A stretch of 14,581 nucleotides of DNA, taken from an uncultured Methanobacteriaceae archaeon. Lineage in GTDB: Archaea > Methanobacteriota > Methanobacteria > Methanobacteriales > Methanobacteriaceae. The notes beneath the pieces are model-generated. The model saw only the letters and a program-made list of their open reading frames with translations, made no database searches and had not been told where the DNA came from. Below are positions 7,413 to 14,581 of the stretch, one piece after another; within the stretch, counting starts at the first letter, position 1; each line of letters opens with the position of its first letter. The stretch is from assembly GCA_947259185.1 (NCBI GenBank), contig CAMYKT010000038.1, positions 1 through 14,581 on the forward strand, in the 5' to 3' direction. Both the position numbers and the translations under genes were made by a program.

Positions 7413-7420
7413 AAAATATA
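7413..7420 (+). promoter_or_regulatory. Possible TATA box of purA
   Basis: AAAATATA, 72 nt before the purA ATG, would give a leader of about 45 nt. A second AT-rich element at 7452-7461 would place the transcript start inside the ribosome binding site and is less likely. Confidence 0.25.
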
Positions 7421-7491
7421 TTTTTTAGGGAAAGGTTTTTATTATCTCTACTTTAATATATGAGAGGCAACAAGATAAGGAGATTATAACA

Positions 7492-8514
7492 ATGACATGC
7501 AGTGTTTTAGTTGGTGGAGGATGGGGTGACGAAGGTAAGGGCAAGTGTATTACATATCTGTGCTATAATGATAAACCCAGTATCATAGCCCGAGCTGGAG
7601 TAGGCCCCAATGCAGGACATTCGGTAGAATTCAATGGTGAAAAATATGGGTTGAGGCTTACTCCTTCAGGATTTATGCATGAAGATGCCCGGCTCTTAAT
7701 TGGAGCAGGAGTACTGGTGGATCCCAATGTATTCCATCATGAACTGGACTATTTAAATAAATATAATGTTAAAAATAGAACTTTCGCTGATTACCGTTGT
7801 GCAATCATAGAAGAAAAACATAAAGAAAGAGATCAAGCCTCTGATTTTCTATCCAAAAAGATTGGAAGTACCGGGACAGGCTGTGGCCCGGCTAACTCAG
7901 ATAGAGTAATGAGGGTGGCCAAAATGGCGGGCCAGATTCCAGAAATGGAGGGATATACTACGGATGTTCCACTGGAAACAAATAAAGCACTTGATGAAGG
8001 TAAAGATGTTTTTATTGAAGGTTCCCAGGGTTTTGGATTATCTCTCTACTATGGGACCTATCCTTTTGTAACCAGTAAGGATACCACCGCCAGCACTGCA
8101 GCAGCTGATGTAGGGGTTGGACCCACCCGTATTGATGAAGTTATTGTGGTATTCAAATCATACATAACTCGTGTAGGGGAAGGACCATTTAAAACTGAAA
8201 TTAATCAAGAAAAAGCAGAAAAAATGGGATTGGAGGAATACGGTACAGTTACCGGAAGAAGAAGAAGGGTGGGACTATTTGATATGGATATGGCCCGGGA
8301 GTCATGCATGATTAACGGTGCTACTCAGATTGCTTTAACCTGTGTGGACCGACTCTATCCTCAATGTGAGAGGACCAGAGATTACTCCAGTCTGTCTCCA
8401 GAGATTAAGAAGTTTATCGACGAAATTGAAGGGGAAACTGGAGTTCCAGTTACCATTATTTCCACTGGCCCTGATTTAGTGGATACCATAGATTTAAGGG
8501 ATGAACTCCTTTAA
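7492..8514 (+). CDS. purA: Adenylosuccinate synthetase
   Basis: PurA makes adenylosuccinate from IMP, aspartate and GTP, the first committed step from IMP to AMP in the cytoplasm. Visible motifs are the glycine-rich GGGWGDEGKGK (8-18) with catalytic Asp13, GPNAGHSV (38-45) with catalytic His43, GSTGTGCGPANSDRV (125-139), the EGSQG loop (176-180), the arginine-rich substrate loop TGRRRRVGLFD (254-264) and the guanine-site STGPD (324-328). At 340 aa it is the short archaeal form, about 90 residues below the bacterial enzyme, and appears complete. AAGGAG (7477-7482) lies 9 nt before the ATG. It stands alone, with a promoter region upstream and T-rich termination tracts downstream, and converges with thiD. 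Confidence 0.97.
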   Translation: MTCSVLVGGGWGDEGKGKCITYLCYNDKPSIIARAGVGPNAGHSVEFNGEKYGLRLTPSGFMHEDARLLIGAGVLVDPNVFHHELDYLNKYNVKNRTFADYRCAIIEEKHKERDQASDFLSKKIGSTGTGCGPANSDRVMRVAKMAGQIPEMEGYTTDVPLETNKALDEGKDVFIEGSQGFGLSLYYGTYPFVTSKDTTASTAAADVGVGPTRIDEVIVVFKSYITRVGEGPFKTEINQEKAEKMGLEEYGTVTGRRRRVGLFDMDMARESCMINGATQIALTCVDRLYPQCERTRDYSSLSPEIKKFIDEIEGETGVPVTIISTGPDLVDTIDLRDELL

Positions 8515-8528
8515 ATTTATCTTAATTC

Positions 8529-8566
8529 TTTTTTAATTTTTCAGGCAAGTATTCTTTTTATTTTTT
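8529..8566 (+). terminator. T-rich termination tracts after purA
   Basis: Four runs of five or six T (8529-8534, 8537-8541, 8555-8559, 8561-8566) begin 15 nt after the purA stop, without a clear hairpin. Archaeal RNA polymerase terminates at such tracts. They are A runs for the convergent thiD transcript. Confidence 0.55.
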
Positions 8567-8657
8567 AAATCCTAGTTTTCTATGGATAATAATTTTCATA
8601 AGTTAAACATCAATATTTTAAAAGTATAATAAATTAATTAATTATTGGATCAAATAA

Positions 8658-9407
8658 TTAAATTTCATGGTTCCAGAATTGATTCAGGGTACCGTAATGG
8701 CCCTGGCGGATACTCTCCTTCACATAACTATCAGCCTGCTTCAGGGCTTCTTTTAAATCAAATCCTTGAACTAGATAGGCCGTCACGGCTGCTGAAAAAG
8801 AACAGCCACTGCCATGGGTATTATTACTTTCTATTAATTTTCCCTGGAAAATTTCCAGGTTTCCATCAAAAAAAATGTTATTTCCTTCCAGATGCCCTCC
8901 GGTTACTACCACGTCACAATATTTACCTATCTTACGGGCAGCTCTAATAGCATCCTCCTGGGTTTTTATTTGGATTCCGGAGAGTATTTCTGCTTCATGA
9001 GTATTGGGGGTCACCAGAATCGATTTTTTTAAAAGATATTTTTTCAGGGAATCTGCCAAACCTTCCTGGGACAGTCTACCCCCTGATCCAGCCACCATAA
9101 CCGGGTCAACCACCATTTTAAGCTGATATTCTTTTACTTTTTTAGCTAAAGAACGAATTATATCTGGGGAGTACAGCATTCCAGTTTTTCCAAAGATTAT
9201 ATCAGCATCTTCCATAACCCTGTCTATCTGCTCTTCTATAAATTCATGGCTAATGGGGTATATTCCCGATACTCTTTTAGTATTCTGAGCAGTAAGGGCA
9301 GTTATAATACCGGTTCCATACACTCCTAATGCTGAAAAAGTTTTAATATCACTTAATATTCCAGCACCAGCTGAGGGGTCAAAACCGGCTATAGAAATGG
9401 CAATCAT
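8658..9407 (-). CDS. thiD: Hydroxymethylpyrimidine/phosphomethylpyrimidine kinase
   Basis: ThiD phosphorylates 4-amino-5-hydroxymethyl-2-methylpyrimidine and then its monophosphate, supplying the pyrimidine half of thiamine. The 249-aa ribokinase-fold protein shows AGFDPSAGAGILSDIKTF (7-24), the DPVMVAGSG motif (101-109), TPNTHEAE (133-140) and the anion-hole loop THGSGCSFSAA (197-207). No ThiN or ThiE domain is fused at the C-terminus, so it is the single-domain form of normal length. The ATG overlaps the cofC stop (ATGA, 9404-9407), indicating translational coupling to cofC. It is the last gene of the minus-strand cluster and converges with purA. Confidence 0.95.
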   Translation of the reverse strand: MIAISIAGFDPSAGAGILSDIKTFSALGVYGTGIITALTAQNTKRVSGIYPISHEFIEEQIDRVMEDADIIFGKTGMLYSPDIIRSLAKKVKEYQLKMVVDPVMVAGSGGRLSQEGLADSLKKYLLKKSILVTPNTHEAEILSGIQIKTQEDAIRAARKIGKYCDVVVTGGHLEGNNIFFDGNLEIFQGKLIESNNTHGSGCSFSAAVTAYLVQGFDLKEALKQADSYVKESIRQGHYGTLNQFWNHEI

Positions 9408-10081
9408 AATATTTCACGGCGAATTTCTAATCTATCTGATCCCCGGTGGGGATTAACACTTAAAGGGATTTTATTTAAGAATTCCCTGGTATGGGTACCT
9501 TCCCCATGCAATATAATTTCACCTAAATCCTCGGCAGTATTAACATCCAGAGATAAATAAAATGAGTCATAGACTACATGGCTTAATCTGTTCATATTCG
9601 CTTCTTTAATATGTTCAAAGAAACTATAGTCTCCAAATTTTAATTCCATAGTCCCCGGCTTGAAAAGTAATGCATTTGTTCCTCCACCTTTAGCAGGGGC
9701 AATTACCATGTCATATTTATTCGACTGGTTAATAAAATTTTTGGGCTGAGCTTTTCCTATAAGGGGGATGTCTGAGGGGGTGATTAGTACCTTATGGCAT
9801 TCATGAGCACACCATTCCATGGCCTGGTTTAAAGCACCATTTAAATCAGTCTGACCCTTCTCCTGCAGTATACTGATTCCCAGATCATAGGCAAAGTCCA
9901 AAACATCCTCATCAGCACTTATAACTACTAAATCGCTAACTAGATCCTTTAAACTATTACTTACATCTGTTAACATGGCTTTTAGAATACCTTCTCTTTC
10001 TGAAGAGGATAAAGTAGGTGATAAGCGTGTTTTCGCATGAGAAAATCGAGATACGGGTATAATGGCATACAATTTTTCCAT
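9404..10081 (-). CDS. cofC: 2-phospho-L-lactate guanylyltransferase (coenzyme F420 biosynthesis)
   Basis: CofC activates 2-phospho-L-lactate with GTP to give lactyl-diphosphoguanosine, which CofD joins to Fo to build F420, the hydride carrier of methanogens. The 225-aa nucleotidyltransferase shows IIPVSRFSHAKTRLSP (7-22), the metal-site PSDIP (102-106), APAKGGGTNALLFKP (128-142), SFFEHIKEA (153-161) and SLDVNTAEDL (177-186), all family hallmarks. Its length is normal. GGGAG about 7 nt before the ATG supports the start. It lies 57 nt downstream of the secreted-protein gene and overlaps thiD by four bases. The pairing of an F420 gene with a thiamine gene is genomic packing rather than a shared pathway. 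Confidence 0.95.
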   Translation of the reverse strand: MEKLYAIIPVSRFSHAKTRLSPTLSSSEREGILKAMLTDVSNSLKDLVSDLVVISADEDVLDFAYDLGISILQEKGQTDLNGALNQAMEWCAHECHKVLITPSDIPLIGKAQPKNFINQSNKYDMVIAPAKGGGTNALLFKPGTMELKFGDYSFFEHIKEANMNRLSHVVYDSFYLSLDVNTAEDLGEIILHGEGTHTREFLNKIPLSVNPHRGSDRLEIRREIL

Positions 10082-10138
10082 ATTAGGTCTCCCTATAGAA
10101 ATTAATCATATATTTTTATTTTCAAAGTTTTTATGAAT

Positions 10139-10828
10139 TTAAATTCCAATGAATTCACTTATTGTTCCTGTAATCTGATCCCACCAACTTTTAGGAGGGT
10201 TCATAAGATTAACATTGGTACTTATATTAGTTATATCGGTTTCTGTAAGATTAAACTGGGTCATAACTTCTATTTTGGACGTAGATATATTATTCTGGAG
10301 TTCAAAAGAAGATATGCCTTGTTTTCTGCTCAGGGAAAGAACTTCTCCTTCATAAATATCCACTTCTCCATCACTCACCAGGATCCATATTTTTAACTGG
10401 GTTTTAAAGGCTTCAGCAGGATTCTGAGGATTGGAATTAGTTACTAAATCCATTATTAATTGAGGGGCTTTTGTAGAAACTGCCAGCTCAGTTTCTTCCT
10501 GAGCATTGATCTCTGGTTCAAGGCAGTAAGCCAGCACAGTCCCATTATTTTGTGGTGATATAATTTCTTCTCTGGCAATAACCAGATCTTCTGAAGTATT
10601 GCTGGTTAAAGTATAACCTTTTTCAACTTTAATTGCTTGTTCCCCCTTATTAATAACGGTTACTTCATGGGGAACAGATCCAGCTGATGTTTTTTGGATT
10701 ATGGTAATAGTTCCGGCATCATAGGCTTGTTCAATATTTAATTCCGGGTCTGATAAATAATTTAAGGTTCCAAAGCCTCCGGCAAATAATAATATTGCCA
10801 TTACCACTAAAACTACCCTGTAATTCAT
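10139..10828 (-). CDS. Hypothetical secreted or membrane-anchored protein, 229 aa
   Basis: I do not recognise the family. The N-terminus has a short basic start and a hydrophobic segment at about 5-23 (VVLVVMAILLFAGGFGTLN), a signal sequence or uncleaved anchor. The remaining 200 residues look like a beta-rich extracytoplasmic domain, with alternating hydrophobic residues at about 40-120. Five Asn-X-Ser/Thr sequons (Asn77, 95, 180, 193, 201) all lie after the anchor, consistent with a glycosylated cell-surface location. A single Cys (102) sits in YCLEPEIN. The ribosome site GAGGA overlaps the proS stop codon, and the ATG is only 9 nt past it, so it is translationally coupled to proS. It is followed by cofC. 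Nothing in the sequence indicates an enzymatic activity. Confidence 0.75.
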   Translation of the reverse strand: MNYRVVLVVMAILLFAGGFGTLNYLSDPELNIEQAYDAGTITIIQKTSAGSVPHEVTVINKGEQAIKVEKGYTLTSNTSEDLVIAREEIISPQNNGTVLAYCLEPEINAQEETELAVSTKAPQLIMDLVTNSNPQNPAEAFKTQLKIWILVSDGEVDIYEGEVLSLSRKQGISSFELQNNISTSKIEVMTQFNLTETDITNISTNVNLMNPPKSWWDQITGTISEFIGI

Positions 10829-10837
10829 AATTTTCCT

Positions 10838-12238
<1,401 letters not shown>

Positions 12239-12286
12239 TTTTTCACCGTGATTTGCTGTAATAAAGTTGTAAATATTACTAATTGA

Positions 12287-12292
12287 TTTATA
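12287..12292 (-). promoter_or_regulatory. TATA box of the proS cluster
   Basis: CCCTATAAATC on the minus strand lies 49 nt before the proS ATG, giving an expected transcript start near 12264 and a leader of about 26 nt containing GGTGA. A second TATA-like stretch lies about 20 nt further upstream. Confidence 0.4.
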
Positions 12293-12548
12293 GGGTTTTA
12301 ATAATAAATATTTATAAGATAGATTTATTTAAAACAAGATTTATCTCTTTATTAATTTTCTACTGAAAGATGGATAAATGTAGGGGTCTATACATAATAT
12401 TAATCTAACAAATTAACTAAGAATTAATCATTATAATTAGTTAAATGATATCAAATATATAATCTACTAATTAAAATTAGATTAAATCTGCAAAATTTGT
12501 TTGCATTATGAATTTTTAAATCCAAAATTACTTTATTAGAGAGCATTT

Positions 12549-12558
12549 AAAAATATAT
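12549..12558 (+). promoter_or_regulatory. Possible TATA box of the egsA cluster
   Basis: AAAAATATAT, 38 nt before the egsA ATG, would give a leader of about 17 nt that just contains the AGGAAAG ribosome site. Confidence 0.35.
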
Positions 12559-12595
12559 TGATATTTATTAAGGATATTACTTCAGGAAAGATAAA

Positions 12596-13639
12596 ATGGA
12601 TTCTAAGAAAATTCAACTACCGCGGGAAATTCATACTGGAGCTGGGGTCATAGACAAAACAGGAGAAATATGTCGTGATTTGAGATTCAAAGGTAAGGTT
12701 CTGGTGGTTAGTGGACCAAAAACCCTTAAAATTGGTGGAGAAAAGACTATTGAAAGTTTACAAAATGCTGGATTTGAGGTAGATGCCTTTAGAATTAGTG
12801 AAGCGTCTGAAAAATCAGTAAGGGAAATACAAAACCAATTAGATGGGGCTTCACTGGTTTTAGGTGTAGGTGGTGGTAAGGTGATTGATGTGGCTAAAAT
12901 AGCTTCCACTAAATCAAATTTACATTTCATAAGTGTTCCTACTGCTGCTTCCCATGATGGGATTGCATCTCCCCGTGCTTCTATAAAAGATAAAAATGGA
13001 ACAGTTTCTCTTGAAGCGCAGTCTCCTATTGGGGTAATTGCCGATACTGAAATTATAAGCAAGGCCCCATTTAAATTATTGGCTGCAGGGTGTGGGGATA
13101 TTGTATCCAATTATACTGCTATTTTAGATTGGAAATTAGCTAATCGCCTTTTAAATGAAACTTATAGTGAATCAGCTTCAGCGTTATCATTAATGACTGC
13201 TAAAATGATTATTGAATCGGCTGATGCAATTAAAGAAGGCCGGGAAAAAAGTGCTAAGCTGGTGGTTAAATCCTTAATAAGTAGTGGAATTGCCATTTCT
13301 ATTGCTGGAACCAGCAGGCCTGCTAGTGGATCTGAACATAAATTCAGTCATGCTCTGGATGAAGTGGCCCCTAAACCTGCTCTACATGGAGAACAATGTG
13401 GGGTGGGTACCATCATGATGATGCATCTACATGGAGGAGACTGGGAATTTATCAGGGATACTTTAAAAAAAATGAAGGCCCCTACCTCTGCCTATGAATT
13501 GGGAATAGATCCAGAACACATCATAGATGCTTTAACCATGGCTCATAAAATTCGGGAAGATAGATATACTATTTTAGGTGATCGGGGTTTAACCCGGGAA
13601 GCAGCAGAGAGTCTGGCTACTAAAACGGAAGTGATTTAA
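12596..13639 (+). CDS. egsA: sn-Glycerol-1-phosphate dehydrogenase
   Basis: The enzyme reduces dihydroxyacetone phosphate to sn-glycerol-1-phosphate with NAD(P)H, setting the stereochemistry of archaeal ether lipids. The 347-aa protein belongs to the iron-type alcohol/glycerol dehydrogenase fold. It shows the nucleotide-binding GVGGGKVIDVAK (90-101), VPTAASHDGIASPRASI (114-130), AAGCGDIVSNYTAILDW (163-179), SGSEHKFSHALD (244-255) and LHGEQCGVGTI (263-273). The zinc ligands by family analogy are Asp168, His248 and His264. The length is typical. AGGAAAG (12584-12590) precedes the ATG. Its stop overlaps the next start in TAATG, so the two are coupled. Confidence 0.96.
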   Translation: MDSKKIQLPREIHTGAGVIDKTGEICRDLRFKGKVLVVSGPKTLKIGGEKTIESLQNAGFEVDAFRISEASEKSVREIQNQLDGASLVLGVGGGKVIDVAKIASTKSNLHFISVPTAASHDGIASPRASIKDKNGTVSLEAQSPIGVIADTEIISKAPFKLLAAGCGDIVSNYTAILDWKLANRLLNETYSESASALSLMTAKMIIESADAIKEGREKSAKLVVKSLISSGIAISIAGTSRPASGSEHKFSHALDEVAPKPALHGEQCGVGTIMMMHLHGGDWEFIRDTLKKMKAPTSAYELGIDPEHIIDALTMAHKIREDRYTILGDRGLTREAAESLATKTEVI

Positions 13640-14070
13640 TGATAACACTTATTGGTAATAAACTTGCACAAAAAGGATTGATTTTTCAGTACATAGGGCC
13701 AGCAGAGGAATGTCTCAAATGCAGATTCAAAGGTACATGTATAGATTCTCTGGAAAAAGGAAGGATGTATCTAATTAAAGATGTAAAAGATGCACAACAG
13801 AAGTGTAAAATACATGAGAAGAATAAAGTAAAGGTTGTAGAAGTTGAAAAAGCCCATATAAAATCACTGGTTGATACTAAAAGTGCTTTTGAAGGCTCAA
13901 TAGTTTCTTTAAATCCTCCTATGTGTGATGAAGATTGTCAAATGCATGAATTATGTTTTCCTGAAGGATTAAAGGTTAATGATAAGTGCAAGATTATAAA
14001 AAATTTAGGAAAAGCAGATAAAAAATGTTTAAAAGGATATGATTTAAGTAAAGTCCTTTTAAAATGCTAG
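13639..14070 (+). CDS. UPF0179 family cysteine-rich protein
   Basis: The 143-aa protein matches archaeal UPF0179 (start MITLIGNKLAQKGLIFQYIG), a family without an established function as far as I know. It holds ten cysteines, including two similar clusters: C25-x2-C28-x5-C34 and C96-x3-C100-x5-C106, plus Cys56, 117, 130 and 143. This arrangement suggests two bound metals or Fe-S clusters, though this is inference. No membrane segment is visible. The ATG shares one base with the egsA stop (TAATG), so expression is tied to lipid-backbone synthesis; rpiA follows after 46 nt. High Lys content suggests possible nucleic acid contact, but this is weak. Confidence 0.85.
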   Translation: MITLIGNKLAQKGLIFQYIGPAEECLKCRFKGTCIDSLEKGRMYLIKDVKDAQQKCKIHEKNKVKVVEVEKAHIKSLVDTKSAFEGSIVSLNPPMCDEDCQMHELCFPEGLKVNDKCKIIKNLGKADKKCLKGYDLSKVLLKC

Positions 14071-14104
14071 CTAATTTTTAAAATATTTAATATTATAATA
14101 GATC

Positions 14105-14110
14105 GGAGAT
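14105..14110 (+). promoter_or_regulatory. Ribosome binding site of rpiA
   Basis: GGAGAT 6 nt before the ATG at 14117 fixes the start of the edge-truncated rpiA gene. Confidence 0.6.
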
Positions 14111-14116
14111 TATAAC

Positions 14117-14581
14117 ATGAATTTAAAACAGATGGCAGGCTATGAAGCCGCCCTTGAAATAAAAGATGGACAGATTGTAGGCCTGGGAACAGGCTCCACC
14201 ACCCATTACTTTATTGAAAAATTAGGTATTAGAATAAAAGAAGAAGAATTGGATATCATGGGTATACCTACTTCTTATCAATCTTTTTTTTTAGCAAGAG
14301 ATTCCCATATACCTATCACTACCTTAGATGAACATGATGTGGATATTGCTGTGGATGGGGCAGATGAAGTTGACCCTGATTTAAATTTAATTAAGGGAGG
14401 GGGCGCTGCTCACACCCTGGAAAAGATAGTGGATTATGCGGCAGATAAATTCATAGTTATTGTAGATGATTCCAAGATGGTTACTAAGCTGGGCCAAACA
14501 CCGGTACCTCTGGAAGTTATACCCTCCTCCAGTCGTATGGTTATTAATATTTTAAAAGAATCAGGTGCTTCACCTCAAATC
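14117..14581 (+). CDS. rpiA: Ribose-5-phosphate isomerase A (5' part, cut by window end)
   Basis: RpiA interconverts ribose-5-phosphate and ribulose-5-phosphate. The first 155 residues are present and the frame stays open to the last base. The substrate-binding loop GLGTGSTTHYFIEKL is at 22-36, the AVDGADEVDPDLNLIKGGG block at 78-96 (Asp80, Asp83, Lys93), and the general base by analogy with E. coli Glu103 is Glu102 in HTLEKIV. The conserved DDSKMVTKLG follows at about 118-127. About one third of the protein should lie beyond the window. It is the third gene of the egsA - UPF0179 - rpiA cluster. Confidence 0.95.
   Translation, partial: MNLKQMAGYEAALEIKDGQIVGLGTGSTTHYFIEKLGIRIKEEELDIMGIPTSYQSFFLARDSHIPITTLDEHDVDIAVDGADEVDPDLNLIKGGGAAHTLEKIVDYAADKFIVIVDDSKMVTKLGQTPVPLEVIPSSSRMVINILKESGASPQI

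Larger units (their letters stand above)
12239..12595. promoter_or_regulatory. Divergent proS/egsA intergenic region
   Basis: These 357 nt separate two outward-facing clusters. No open frame or RNA gene is recognisable. Besides the two TATA boxes listed separately, there are AT-rich inverted repeats. TTAACTAA (12413-12420) faces TTAGTTAA (12437-12444), and CTAATT-AA-AATTAG (12467-12480) is a perfect 6-2-6 palindrome. A related direct repeat is AATTAGTTAAAT (12435-12446) and AATTAGATTAAAT (12475-12487). In such AT-rich DNA these may be chance. Confidence 0.4.

Noticed and set aside
8645..8947. Open frame on the plus strand opposite thiD
   Set aside because: It lies entirely antisense to a well-supported thiD gene, has no ribosome site, and its translation looks like random sequence.
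12631..13110. Minus-strand open frame of about 159 codons opposite egsA
   Set aside because: It is antisense to strongly conserved egsA motifs and has no promoter or ribosome site.

Overview
The window is AT-rich archaeal DNA, almost certainly from a methanogen of the Methanobacteriales (a Methanobacterium-like organism). The evidence is a set of archaea-specific genes: sn-glycerol-1-phosphate dehydrogenase for archaeal ether lipids, CofC for coenzyme F420, a short archaeal-type adenylosuccinate synthetase, an archaeal/eukaryotic-type prolyl-tRNA synthetase with a C-terminal zinc domain, and a UPF0179 protein. Promoters look archaeal (TATA boxes about 25 nt before the expected transcript start), and ribosome binding sites are GGAG/GGTG-like.

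Left part (1-2237) is accessory-looking. After the end of an unidentified short reading frame comes a tyrosine-recombinase-like protein that lacks the first catalytic arginine and carries a coiled-coil tail. It is followed by an unrecognised 117-aa protein with a predicted coiled coil and a possible 36-aa protein. Middle-left (2238-5108, minus strand) holds a bacterial-type (LonA) ATP-dependent protease, interrupted by one -1 frameshift at a run of five G, and an ArsR-family regulator upstream of it. The arsR promoter carries a notable operator built from four adjacent octamers. The lon promoter has its own 14-bp inverted repeat between TATA box and expected transcript start, and lon ends in a hairpin plus T-tract terminator.

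Centre (5318-8514): a THUMP-domain (Tan1-like) RNA-binding protein on the minus strand diverges from a winged-helix/AAA+ ATPase that belongs to a family I know mainly from bacteria. purA follows as a separate unit ending in a T-rich terminator region.

Right part: the minus-strand cluster proS - secreted/anchored protein - cofC - thiD (12238 down to 8658) is tightly packed, with a ribosome site overlapping a stop codon and an ATGA overlap, and is probably one transcript. It converges with purA. A 357-nt divergent region separates proS from the plus-strand cluster egsA - UPF0179 - rpiA (rpiA runs off the right edge). Together the right half is housekeeping: proline charging, F420 side-chain activation, thiamine precursor phosphorylation, lipid backbone synthesis and pentose phosphate isomerisation.

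No rRNA, tRNA, CRISPR array or complete insertion sequence was seen. The points most worth a second look are the arsR operator architecture, the lon frameshift, the degenerate recombinase with the orphan small genes beside it, and the bacterial-looking wHTH-AAA+ ATPase.
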